From contig NZ_JAHCAP010000013.1 in assembly GCF_019634815.1 (NCBI RefSeq), positions 24,992 through 88,991 on the forward strand: a stretch of DNA of 64,000 nucleotides. Direction: 5' to 3'. Of this stretch, positions 36,457-45,855 are shown in pieces; the first letter of the stretch is position 1, and each line of letters starts with the position of its first letter. The notes under the pieces were generated by a model. That model ran no database searches and was not told the origin of the DNA. It saw only the letters and a program-made list of their open reading frames with translations. The translations under genes were made by a program, and so were the position numbers. The DNA comes from Dokdonella sp. Its GTDB lineage: Bacteria; Pseudomonadota; Gammaproteobacteria; Xanthomonadales; Rhodanobacteraceae.

Positions 36457-37515
36457 TCATTCGTGGAAACGCGGGCCCGAAGGCGCGTTCGAGCCGTGGA
36501 TGTTGGCGTGGCAGGTGAGGCAGCCGCGCCCCATCACGCGTTCGTCCGGATGCGCACCGGTAGCCAGCGATTGCGCGGTGTGCAGATCGTTGGGATGGCG
36601 CTGGCCGGTGTGGCACTGCTGGCACAGGAAGGGGATCGGCGCGACCAGCAGCGTGTTCTGGTTGGAACCATGCGGCGTGTGGCAGTTGAGACAGCTTTCG
36701 CGCACCGGGGCGTGCTCGAACAGGAACGGGCCACGCTTTTCCGCATGGCATTGGTAGCAGGTCTCGTTGACGGTGTTGGTCTTCAGTAACGGCGAAGTGA
36801 TCGAGCCGTGCGGGTTGTGGCAGTCGACGCAACTCATCTGTCCTTCGGGCAAGGGCATGTGCGAGCGGCGGTTGAACTGAATGCGAATGTCCTTGTGGCA
36901 CTGCGCGCAGGTGTCGTTGATCGAGGCTTTGGCGAGCAGGCCTTCCGCCGAGAAATTGGCCATTGGATTGTGGCAATCGCTGCAGGAAAGGTCGTTGCGT
37001 TGATGCACCGAGCCGGACCAGTGGTCACGCGGCCCCCCTTTGTGACAGGCGAGACACGTTCGTGTCTGGACCTCGACCGGCGTACCCGATGCCTTGGTGA
37101 AGCCGATGATGAGGCCGGGGGTTTGCGGCGACTGTGCGTGTGCGGAACCCGGCCCGTGGCAGGTTTCACAAACCGGGATCGATGCATCGGCCTTGTTGGC
37201 GGCGTGCAAACCCAGTGCATGCAAGGTATGGGTGAAATGGTCGGCCTCGAGTTGATGGCAGGCGATGCACGAGCCTTCGCCGATGGCGTGCGCATCGGGA
37301 GCCTGCGGATTGCCGGCTACGCGCGCCCGCGCAAATCCCGGTGCCGCCAGCAGACGGGTCCGGCTGGCCTGCACTTCTTCGCCGGTCAGGGTCGATGAGG
37401 GCAGCGTGCGCGCCAACGCGTCACGGCTCTGCTGGGCCTGTGCAGATGCGCTTGCAAGCCACAACGAAACTGCCGTCAGCAACGGCAACAGCGAACTTCG
37501 CAGCGCGGTGGTCAT
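36457..37515 (-). CDS. Decaheme c-type cytochrome, MtrA/DmsE/PioA type
   Basis: A 352-residue secreted cytochrome with signal peptide (ASASAQA-QQ) and ten CXXCH motifs in order: CIACH, CETCH, CLACH, CSDCH, CAQCH, CVDCH, CYQCH, CLNCH, CQQCH and CLTCH (first Cys at residue 83). Distal histidines are plentiful (HFTHTLHALGLH, HMPLPEG). MtrA-type proteins form a heme wire inside an MtrB-type barrel. ATG 37515 has GGGAGAA upstream; the frame is open to 37647. The next gene upstream is ccmE, 202 bp away, leaving room for its own promoter, though none is obvious. Confidence 0.93.
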   Translation of the reverse strand: MTTALRSSLLPLLTAVSLWLASASAQAQQSRDALARTLPSSTLTGEEVQASRTRLLAAPGFARARVAGNPQAPDAHAIGEGSCIACHQLEADHFTHTLHALGLHAANKADASIPVCETCHGPGSAHAQSPQTPGLIIGFTKASGTPVEVQTRTCLACHKGGPRDHWSGSVHQRNDLSCSDCHNPMANFSAEGLLAKASINDTCAQCHKDIRIQFNRRSHMPLPEGQMSCVDCHNPHGSITSPLLKTNTVNETCYQCHAEKRGPFLFEHAPVRESCLNCHTPHGSNQNTLLVAPIPFLCQQCHTGQRHPNDLHTAQSLATGAHPDERVMGRGCLTCHANIHGSNAPSGPRFHE

Positions 37516-37717
37516 GCGCTTCTCCCGATGGGTGGCTATCCGCGCACATCGGCAGCTGATCCCGCTGTTCGCCGTCGACGGTCGGTGCAGATTCTTGCGC
37601 GGACTGGCTTGCGAGGCCCGACTATGCGCCGCGGGGTGCGGGAACACAAGGCCACGCGCAACACCGGTGACGCTCGCTGTACGAGCGCATCAGGTGACCG
37701 GAAACACCACGGCTGTG

Positions 37718-38185
37718 CTATTGCTCGCGCTCGGGTGCCGCGCCGGCGAGCGGCGCTTGCGCGTGCTTGGCCTTGTCGATCGCGTCGTGGACCTCGGGTG
37801 GCATGTAGGTTTCGTCATGCTTGGCGAGAATCTGGGTGGCGGCGAAATGATCGCCCTGCATCTTGCCGGTGGCGACGATGCTTTGGCCTTCGCGGAACAG
37901 ATCGGGCAGGATGCCGGTGTATTGCACCGGCATTTCCTTGAAGCGATCGGTGACGATGAAGTCGACGCGCAATGAATCGCTGGCGCGCTTGACCGAGTTC
38001 TCGAGCACCACGCCGCCGAGGCGGAAGGTCGCATCCGCTGGCACATGGCCGGCGTGCACTTCGCTCGGCGAATACAGGTAGTTGGTGTTCTCGCCGAGCG
38101 TGAGCGCAATCAGGGTCGCGGCCACGGCCACCGCGGCGAGTACCAGCGAGACGATGATGAGTCGTCGCTTGCGAGTCGGCGTCAT
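37718..38185 (-). CDS. ccmE: Heme chaperone CcmE
   Basis: A 155-residue membrane-anchored OB-fold protein. One N-terminal helix (LIIVSLVLAAVAVAATLIAL) is followed by the periplasmic barrel and the heme-binding motif LAKHDETYMPPEV with the covalent-heme His. CcmE receives heme from CcmC and delivers it to CcmF. ATG 38185 overlaps the ccmD stop by three bases. Confidence 0.95.
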   Translation of the reverse strand: MTPTRKRRLIIVSLVLAAVAVAATLIALTLGENTNYLYSPSEVHAGHVPADATFRLGGVVLENSVKRASDSLRVDFIVTDRFKEMPVQYTGILPDLFREGQSIVATGKMQGDHFAATQILAKHDETYMPPEVHDAIDKAKHAQAPLAGAAPEREQ

Positions 38186-38358
38186 GGCGTATTCCTGCTG
38201 CGCGCGGCACTGCGGCGCATGCGATCACGCACCTGGGCAAGCTGGCGCCGCTGCTGCGCGCGCGCCGACCACAGCTCCACTGCCATCACCGTCAGGAACA
38301 CGGCCAGGGAAGCCCACACATAGCTCCCGTAACCGCCCATTTCGAAGAATTCGCGCAT
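38182..38358 (-). CDS. ccmD: Heme exporter protein CcmD
   Basis: A 58-residue protein, below the usual ORF length cut-off. It starts MREFFEMGGYGSYVWASL, has one membrane helix (about residues 9-30) and a basic cytoplasmic tail (RAQQRRQLAQVRDRMRR). CcmD helps release holo-CcmE from the CcmABC complex. The stop overlaps the ccmE start. It begins 107 bp after ccmC. Confidence 0.9.
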   Translation of the reverse strand: MREFFEMGGYGSYVWASLAVFLTVMAVELWSARAQQRRQLAQVRDRMRRSAARSRNTP

Positions 38359-38465
38359 CGTCGTTTGCTGTCCGTTGAACCCTGGGTCACACCGCGCCGG
38401 GAAGCATCAATGATACCTGCCTGCCGCAGCGCGCGCGTGAATCAAGACAACGCGTGCCGCAGTGT

Positions 38466-39218
38466 TCAGGACGCGTCATCCTGCGCAAGCTTGCGCACCC
38501 AGTCCTTGCCGGCATCGAGTTCGATCAGGCCGGCGCGCGCGCGGGCGAGCACGCTGGCGAAAAACCAGATGTGGGTGGCCAACGCCATCAGCAACAAGGG
38601 CCACAGCATCGAGGCGTCGATCTTCGACGGCCCGAACAGGCGCACGGTCGAGCCCTGATGCAAGGTGTTCCACCAGTTCACCGAGAAGTGCACGATCGGC
38701 AGGTTGACCACGCCGACCAGGGCGAGGAACGAGGCCGCGCGCGCGGCCTGGCGACGATCCTCGATCGCGTTGTGCAGGCCGATCACGCCGAAATACAGGA
38801 ACAGCAGGAACAGCTCGGACGTCAGGCGCGCGTCCCAGGTCCACCAGGTACCCCACATCGGCTTGCCCCACAGCGAGCCGGTGACAAGCGTGACGAAGGT
38901 GAACGCCGCGCCGACCGGGGCGCTGGCCATCGCCAGCACCTCGTTGAGCTTGATGCGCCAGACCAGCGCAATGAAGGCATTGACGGCCATGAAGGCGTAG
39001 GCGAACAGGCCCATCCACGCGCAGGGCACATGGACGAAGATGATGCGATAGGCATCACCTTGCTGGTAATCGCGCGGGGCGAGCACGAAGCCGCCGTAGA
39101 GCCCGATCGCGCCGAGCGCGAGTGCGAGCGCAAGGCACCATGGTTCGACGCGGGTGGCGATGCGGTGGAAGGTCGGCGGCGAGCCGAGCTTGTGGAACCA
39201 GTAGGTGAGCGTGTTCAT
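38466..39218 (-). CDS. ccmC: Heme ABC transporter permease CcmC
   Basis: A 250-residue protein with six hydrophobic segments and the WWD domain WGTWWTWDARLTSELFL, which loads heme onto CcmE, plus conserved periplasmic His (FVHVPCAWMG; VHFSVNWWNTLHQG). ATG 39218 overlaps the ccmB stop by four bases; the frame runs on inside ccmB to 39440. Confidence 0.95.
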   Translation of the reverse strand: MNTLTYWFHKLGSPPTFHRIATRVEPWCLALALALGAIGLYGGFVLAPRDYQQGDAYRIIFVHVPCAWMGLFAYAFMAVNAFIALVWRIKLNEVLAMASAPVGAAFTFVTLVTGSLWGKPMWGTWWTWDARLTSELFLLFLYFGVIGLHNAIEDRRQAARAASFLALVGVVNLPIVHFSVNWWNTLHQGSTVRLFGPSKIDASMLWPLLLMALATHIWFFASVLARARAGLIELDAGKDWVRKLAQDDAS

Positions 39219-39894
39219 GAGGTCGAAATCCGCAGCGCCGCAGCGCAGGCCAGCGGCGCGAGCACCAGCGCAAGCACGAGCCCGGCGGCGAGCCACAGCA
39301 GCGGCGCGAGGTAGGGAAGGCCCATTTGCGCGGCGTTGCAGGCGCCGGCGCCGAAGATCAACACCGGCACGTACAAGGGCAGCACGAGCAGCGCGAGCAG
39401 CATACCAGAGCGTTGCATGCCCACGGTCAACGCCACGCACACCGCGCCGATCAGGCTCAGCAGCGGCGTGGTCAGCAGCAGCGCCAGCGGCAGCAGGCCA
39501 CGCAAGGCCGGATCGAGGAACAGCAGTTCACCCAGCAGCGGCGAGAGCGCGATCAGCGGCAGTGCGGTGGTCAGCCAGTGCACCGCGATCTTGCAGGCCA
39601 GCAGCAGCGCCAGTGGATGCGGCGAGACCACCAGTTGCTCGAGCGAGCCGTCCTCGTAATCGCCGCGAAACAGCGTGTCGAGCGCGAGCAGGCCCGCGAG
39701 CAAGGTGGCGACGAAAATCACGCCCACCGCGATCGGCCGCAGCTCCTGTACTTGCGCACCAATCGCCAGCGGAAACAGCGCGACCACGATCGTTGCGAAC
39801 AGCAGCGGCGTGAGCGCATCACCGCGGCGGCGCCAGACCAGCAGCAGGTCGCGGCGCAGCAGCGCAGCGCAGGCCGCGCTCGTCGAGCCCGGCC

Positions 39895-39898
<4 letters not shown>
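39215..39898 (-). CDS. ccmB: Heme exporter protein CcmB
   Basis: A 227-residue permease with six hydrophobic segments and the family marks [15 protein letters not shown] near the N-terminus and [13 protein letters not shown]. With CcmA it uses ATP to release heme-loaded CcmE. It overlaps ccmA and ccmC by four bases each, indicating a tightly coupled operon. Confidence 0.94.
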
Positions 39899-40587
<689 letters not shown>

Positions 40588-40734
40588 GCGGCGCGCATGC
40601 TAGCAGGTGGCCGATCCACCCGGCTGAGGACGGCGCTGCAGCGTGCACCCGGTTGCATCCACCAGGCCTTGCCTGCGCGTCAATCGCGCCACATGCCCGC
40701 GCGTCCCTGCGCAGGCTTTTGCAGGTGCATCGCC

Positions 40735-42228
40735 TTATTCGTAGCCGTTGGCGAAGATCACGTCAGAGGACTGCAGGCGCGTGATCACGCCATCGAAGTC
40801 ATAGTCGCTGTCGATGCTGTAGGTCGCGCTACCGAGCAGCACGGGCTGCGGGCCGTCGAACAGCACGCGCGTGAAGACGGTTTCATAACTGAGAGTGCTC
40901 ACGGTGTAGGGCGCGCTGAAGAACCAGAACCCATTGCCGCCACCGAAGTCGAGGTCCGGGCTGCCGTCAGGATGCAGGCGCGTCACCAGCCCATTGGCGT
41001 ACGGCGCGGCACTGCCGTCGATGGCGTTGCCTGCGCCCGAGAGGGCGCTGATGCCATCACGCATTTGCGCAGTCGAAAACCCCACCAGCCAGGAGCGCCC
41101 GCTGGCGTCGACGGCGGCTGAACCAGCGATCGAGTCGGTAATGTCGCCGACGTAGACGTTTGGATTGCCGGGCAAGTTGCTGCCGATGAAAGTCGAATCC
41201 CAGTCCAGGTCGGAGTATTGGTTCATGCTGTTGGCGGTGGCGATGATGCGCGTCGCGGCGAACCTGCCGCCCGAGGCGCCGACCAGCAGGATCGTGGTTG
41301 GATTGACCAGAACGGCATCGGCAAGGTCGTCGAGCAATCCATTCGGTCCCGACGAATCGATGGCGAATCGGCGCGAGCCGGCGAAACCGGACCATTGCTC
41401 ACCCATGGGCGTGAGGATCCGCGCGGCGAAGTCGTGGTCGGAGTCCGAAACCATGCTGGTGCCCGTGATCACGTAGTGCCCGCTGGCGATCTTGAGGATG
41501 CGCCTGCCGGTGGCGGGCTCGCCCGCGATGAAGGTGTCCGTTGAACCCAGATGACCGCCCTGGCCGTCGCTGATGGTGCCGAAGCTGCTGTCGATCGAGC
41601 CGTTCTCGTTGAGGCGCAGCACCGCCCAGCGGCTGGTGGAGTTTTGTGGCGTGGTGGAGCCGGCGATGACGATGCGGCCATCGGTTTCGGCAAGGACGGA
41701 CGCGGGAAAATCGTCGAAGGCGACTGTCGGCACGTCGAATCCGACTGCCGTACCGCCATCCCCGGCGAAGCTGGTGTCGTCACTGCCGTCGGCATTGAAG
41801 CGCACGACGCCGAAGTCGCCCAGTCCGCCCTGACCGGGCGTGGTGCCGATGACGATGATGCGGCCTTGCGCATCGACCGTCATGTCGGTGACCGAGGTGA
41901 GCCAGGCATCCTTGATGACCTTGCCATTGGTGCCGAAACTGATGACGAAATTGCCGTTGTGATCGAGACGGAACAAGCCGATGCGCTTGCCGGTTCCGCC
42001 ATTGGCAGCGCCGCCGGGGAGTTTTGCCGCGACCACATAGCCACCATCGGCCGTGCGCGCGTGGGCTACGCCGTATTCATGTTGGCTGCCGCTGCCCGAC
42101 TCGAACAGGCGCTGCCAGTGCCCGGTTCCGGCGAAACCCTGGTCGATGTCGGTATCGGCGGCGATGGCAGCAGCGGACGGAATGAAGGACAGGCCGATGG
42201 TCGCGAGGATCAGATACCGATGAAACAT
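40735..42228 (-). CDS. Secreted delta-60 repeat protein
   Basis: A 497-residue protein with signal peptide (SFIPSAAAIAA-DT) and several beta-propeller-like delta-60 repeats, each with a G-x-V/I, L-x-x-D/N-G and S/D-x-x-F-G/A core (DHNGNFVISFGTNG, NADGSDDTSFAGDG, NENGSIDSSFG, HPDGSPDLDFGG). It ends SSDVIFANGYE, a tail shared with two other secreted proteins here. The frame is open to 42381; ATG 42228 gives the signal peptide. It lies 101 bp after the ECF sigma gene on the same strand and could be its target or simply a neighbour. Function is unknown. Confidence 0.83.
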   Translation of the reverse strand: MFHRYLILATIGLSFIPSAAAIAADTDIDQGFAGTGHWQRLFESGSGSQHEYGVAHARTADGGYVVAAKLPGGAANGGTGKRIGLFRLDHNGNFVISFGTNGKVIKDAWLTSVTDMTVDAQGRIIVIGTTPGQGGLGDFGVVRFNADGSDDTSFAGDGGTAVGFDVPTVAFDDFPASVLAETDGRIVIAGSTTPQNSTSRWAVLRLNENGSIDSSFGTISDGQGGHLGSTDTFIAGEPATGRRILKIASGHYVITGTSMVSDSDHDFAARILTPMGEQWSGFAGSRRFAIDSSGPNGLLDDLADAVLVNPTTILLVGASGGRFAATRIIATANSMNQYSDLDWDSTFIGSNLPGNPNVYVGDITDSIAGSAAVDASGRSWLVGFSTAQMRDGISALSGAGNAIDGSAAPYANGLVTRLHPDGSPDLDFGGGNGFWFFSAPYTVSTLSYETVFTRVLFDGPQPVLLGSATYSIDSDYDFDGVITRLQSSDVIFANGYE

Positions 42229-42329
42229 GCGTGCGCTCCGATGGGGTGTGCATCGGAGTACGCAAAGGCGCGCGGAATCGGGACATGCACGCGATCGGGG
42301 GGGCTGGATCCGGGCGCGTCCGGGCGGCG

Positions 42330-42884
42330 TCAGCGCGCGCTGCCCATGTTCGCGGCAAGCACGCGCCGCGCAGCCTCCCAATCGCGCTTGATGGTGCGTT
42401 CGTTGAGGCCCTCGAGTTCACCGATTGCACCGAAGGTCAGACCGGCGAAGAAATGCAGCTGCACCACGCGCGCAGCGCGCTGGTCGATTTGTTCGAGGTG
42501 GCCAAGAGCCTGATCGAGAGCCAGCACCTCGATGACTTCTGCCGGCGTGTCCGGCAGGTCATTGTCGAGCGTGACCTGCAGCTGCGCGCCGCCGCGCTTG
42601 CTGGCGCCGATGGCACGTGCGTGGTCGACCAGCACCTGGCGCATCGCGCGCGCCGCCAGCGCCATGAAATGCTGGCGGCTTTCGAGCTTGAGCGATTGTG
42701 CGGAGACCAGCTTGAGATAGGTCTCGTTGACCAGTGCCGTGGTCGACAGCGTTCTTTCCCCGCCACCGAGTTGGCGGTGGGCGCAGCGCCGCAGCTCGTC
42801 CATCAATGCAATGAAGATGCAATCGCGCGCATCGTCCCGTCCGGCGGCGACGGCGTCGAGCAGTTGGGTCACGCTTTCTGCCAT
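42330..42884 (-). CDS. ECF sigma factor of the kinase-coupled type
   Basis: A 184-residue sigma-70 family factor with regions 2 (residues about 25-95) and 4 (about 120-180, GLTFGAIGELEGLNERTIKRDWE). It fits the group named ECF sigma factor / TIGR02999. In region 2.2 the acidic DAED motif of typical ECFs is replaced by STTA (47-50), followed by LVNETYLKL. In the ECF43 group, this lack of charge is compensated by threonine phosphorylation by a partner kinase. A Ser/Thr kinase gene ends 62 bp upstream. ATG 42884 was chosen; the frame runs to 42920. Confidence 0.88.
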   Translation of the reverse strand: MAESVTQLLDAVAAGRDDARDCIFIALMDELRRCAHRQLGGGERTLSTTALVNETYLKLVSAQSLKLESRQHFMALAARAMRQVLVDHARAIGASKRGGAQLQVTLDNDLPDTPAEVIEVLALDQALGHLEQIDQRAARVVQLHFFAGLTFGAIGELEGLNERTIKRDWEAARRVLAANMGSAR

Positions 42885-42946
42885 GGGCGGGCCTGCACGG
42901 GATTGCCGCGATCCTACCATTTCGCCCCGACCGGCCGGCTCGTGTT

Positions 42947-45841
42947 CTAGCGCCGCTCCAGTTCGCGGCGCAGCAGCGGCTCGGGCGCCGGCATCTTTGC
43001 CACCAGCGCACGGGCGAGAGCGCGTTCGCGCCGTTCGCCGGAGGCATCGTGTCGCGCCGCGGCGATGCGCGCGAGCAGGACATGACTGACCACTTGCCCG
43101 GTCGGGTCGTCGCTTTGAGCTTGCGTTTGCTGCGCAAGCGCCGATTGCGCGGTTGCCAGCGCTTCGTCGATGCGTCCGAGCCCGAGCAAGGCATCGGCGC
43201 GCACCGCGCGCGCGGCGGGCAGGCGCGCTTCGTTGGCGCTGAGCGTCGTGAGTGCGTCGATGCTGCGGTCGATTTCGCGCAGGGCGTCTGCAGGCCGGCC
43301 GGCGCGCGCGAGCAGGTTGGCATAGGCCAGCCGCACATAGGCGCCTTCGCGTGGTGGCGCATGGCCGGCGTCGACAATCGCGGTCGCGCGTGCCGAGAAC
43401 TCCAATGCCCGATCAAGCTGTCCGCGCCGGAACTGCAATTGCGCCATCGAATTCAGATCGCTCATCACCAGCGGATGCTGTTCGCCCACCATCTTGAGGT
43501 GGACGGCAAGGGCGTGATCGATGAGCGGAGCGGCTTCGTCGTAGCGGCCCAGCTGCATCAATATCGCTGCCAATACGTTGGCGGTGGTGGCCGCTGGCGG
43601 CGTATCGCTTTGGCCCAGCTTGCGGTAAATCGCGACCGCTTCCTGCAGAAACGGTTCGGCCTGCGCAGGCTGGTGTCGGGAAAACTCGATCAGGCCCCGC
43701 GAATTGAGTGAGTTGGCGAGCAGGTTGTGCTGATTTCCGAACACTTTGCGCTGAATCCCGATGGCTTCATCCAGGCAGGCCCGCGCTTCGTCGATGCGGC
43801 CCTGCGAACGCAGGACGGAGGCAAGGACCTGCAGGGTTTCGGCAACCGCCGGATGCTCCTTGCCGAGGCGCTCGCGACGGATCTGCAGTGCCTGGCGCAA
43901 CGCGGCTTCGGCCTGGCTTGCCCGACCCTTCATGGCCAAGGCGCCGCCGTAGTCGTTGAGCATGAGCGCAACCCGGGTGTCGCCGGGACCATGAACCGCG
44001 CGGGCGTCGGCGAGCGCATGCTCGAAGGCTTTGGTCGCGTCGTCGAAACGCGCCTGGCGGGTCAGAAGCAGCGCCTCGATCTGGCGGTCGCGCGCCTGCT
44101 CGGCGCGTGCCGCGTCACCGCGTTGAAGATCGATCGTGAGCGCAGAGCGCGCATCGGCAAGTGCCTCGTCGAAGCGGCCCTGCCTTTCGCGCAACTGTGC
44201 ACGCTCGACCAGGCTGCGGGCGTGCAGCGCAGGTTCGACCGGCGCGGCGATCGCCGCCAGCAGTTGCTCGGCCTGATCGAGATGGTCGAGTTCGCGCTCG
44301 ACCGCGGACAGTTCCAAGGTCGCCTCGATCGCTGCGCTCGGCGCCAGCCCGGTGAGCGTCGAACGGGCATCGCCGAGCAGGCGCGCAGCCTGCGCGTACT
44401 GGCCGAGCTGTGCGTAGAGCTTGCCCAGGGTGAGCTGCATCTCACCGCGCAGGCGTGGCTGGTCGGCCAGTTCGTTGGCGATGCGCTGGTTGCCGTGGTC
44501 GAGCAACTCGCGTGCGGTGACTTCATGACCGGCGGCGGCATCGGGTGCGGACGATTCGAACACGCTGACGAGGAAGGATTGCGCCGAACGTGCCAGGCGG
44601 GCTTCGCGCTCGGCCTCGCGCGCTTGCCACAACGCGGTGGCGCTGCCGGCGATGATCGCCAGCACCGCCACCGCGCCGGCACTGCAGGTGAGGCGGTGGC
44701 GACCGACGAAACGGCGCAGGCGATAGATCGCGCTGTCGGCGCGGGCACTGATCGGCATGCCCGCGCGCCAGGCACGCACATCGGCGCACAGCGCCTGCAC
44801 GGTGGCATAGCGGCGCGCGGGCTCGGGGTCGGTGGCGCGGCTGATGATGATCGAGGGATCACCACGCAACTGCGCGGCCGGCACGCGCGCGCGGGTATTG
44901 GCATCGGCGTCTTGCCAGGCACGCATGAGGCGGCTGGATACCGCGCCATTGGCACGCGATGGGTCGTGACGCACGCCGGTGAGCAGTTCGAACAGCAAGG
45001 CGCCGAGCTGGTAGATGTCGGTGGCCGTGGTGGTGGCGGCGCCTGCGATCTGCTCGGGTGCCGCATAGGCGCGTGAGACGAAGCGATTCCGGGTCATCGT
45101 CAACGCGGCATCGTCGCCATCCTCGAGCAAGCGCGCGATGCCGAAATCGAGCAGCCGCACGTGACCGTTGGCATCGACCATCAGGTTTTCAGGCTTGATG
45201 TCGCAATGCACGACGAGGTGCTGGTGCGCATGCGCGAGCGCATCACCGAGGTCGAGAAACAGCGTGATGCGCGCGTCCAGATCCGCCTGCGGGCCTGCCA
45301 GCCATTCGCGCAGGCCTTGGCCGGCGACGTACTCCATGACGAAGTACGGTTGGCCGTCATCGCTGATGCCGCCATCGAGCAGGTGCGCGATGTGGGGATG
45401 TTCGAGCTGCGAAAGGATCTGTCGCTCGCGGCGAAAGCGCGCCAGCACGGCCGCCGAATCCATGCCGCGCTTGATCAGCTTGAGCGCACCGCGCTGGGTG
45501 AAATCGTCGCCGCTGCGTTGGGCCAGGTGGACCGCGCCCATGCCGCCGTGGCCGAGCAGACGTTCGATCACCCAGTTGCCGATGCGCGTACCCGGTGCCA
45601 GCGGAGCGTCGCGCGGGTCGATTTGGGCAAAGCGCGTGGCAATGCTGGCGGCGTCGGTGTCGAGCAGGCTGGGCCGGTTGTCATCGAGCAGGCTGGATAC
45701 CTGCGCCAGGAGTTGCATGTCCCCGCCACACTGTTGCGCCAGCCATGCGGCGCGCCCGGGCTCCTCGTGATCGAGCGCGGCACGCAGCAGTTCGAAGACG
45801 CGGCGTTGATGGGCAAGGTCGGACGCGGATGTGTCGTTCAT
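42947..45841 (-). CDS. Membrane Ser/Thr protein kinase with TPR sensor region
   Basis: A 964-residue Hanks-type kinase. The kinase domain spans residues about 85-350: glycine loop LLGHGGMGAVH, Lys in ALKLIKRG, catalytic loop HCDIKPENL (Asp about 214), DFGIAR and APEQ. The residue before the catalytic Asp is Cys, so it is a non-RD kinase. One membrane helix (about 380-410, AVAVLAIIAGSATALW) is followed by TPR repeats (about 440-960). TPR output domains outside the membrane likely sense protein partners. It lies between kmo (14 bp) and the ECF gene (62 bp) and probably phosphorylates that sigma factor. Confidence 0.9.
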   Translation of the reverse strand: MNDTSASDLAHQRRVFELLRAALDHEEPGRAAWLAQQCGGDMQLLAQVSSLLDDNRPSLLDTDAASIATRFAQIDPRDAPLAPGTRIGNWVIERLLGHGGMGAVHLAQRSGDDFTQRGALKLIKRGMDSAAVLARFRRERQILSQLEHPHIAHLLDGGISDDGQPYFVMEYVAGQGLREWLAGPQADLDARITLFLDLGDALAHAHQHLVVHCDIKPENLMVDANGHVRLLDFGIARLLEDGDDAALTMTRNRFVSRAYAAPEQIAGAATTTATDIYQLGALLFELLTGVRHDPSRANGAVSSRLMRAWQDADANTRARVPAAQLRGDPSIIISRATDPEPARRYATVQALCADVRAWRAGMPISARADSAIYRLRRFVGRHRLTCSAGAVAVLAIIAGSATALWQAREAEREARLARSAQSFLVSVFESSAPDAAAGHEVTARELLDHGNQRIANELADQPRLRGEMQLTLGKLYAQLGQYAQAARLLGDARSTLTGLAPSAAIEATLELSAVERELDHLDQAEQLLAAIAAPVEPALHARSLVERAQLRERQGRFDEALADARSALTIDLQRGDAARAEQARDRQIEALLLTRQARFDDATKAFEHALADARAVHGPGDTRVALMLNDYGGALAMKGRASQAEAALRQALQIRRERLGKEHPAVAETLQVLASVLRSQGRIDEARACLDEAIGIQRKVFGNQHNLLANSLNSRGLIEFSRHQPAQAEPFLQEAVAIYRKLGQSDTPPAATTANVLAAILMQLGRYDEAAPLIDHALAVHLKMVGEQHPLVMSDLNSMAQLQFRRGQLDRALEFSARATAIVDAGHAPPREGAYVRLAYANLLARAGRPADALREIDRSIDALTTLSANEARLPAARAVRADALLGLGRIDEALATAQSALAQQTQAQSDDPTGQVVSHVLLARIAAARHDASGERRERALARALVAKMPAPEPLLRRELERR

Positions 45842-45855
45842 CGTCAAGCCTTGGA

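Noticed and set aside
36457..37515. Assignment of the decaheme cytochrome to DMSO respiration (DmsE)
   Set aside because: No DmsA/B-type genes are in the locus and a HiPIP is, so the name DmsE is taken only as a family label.
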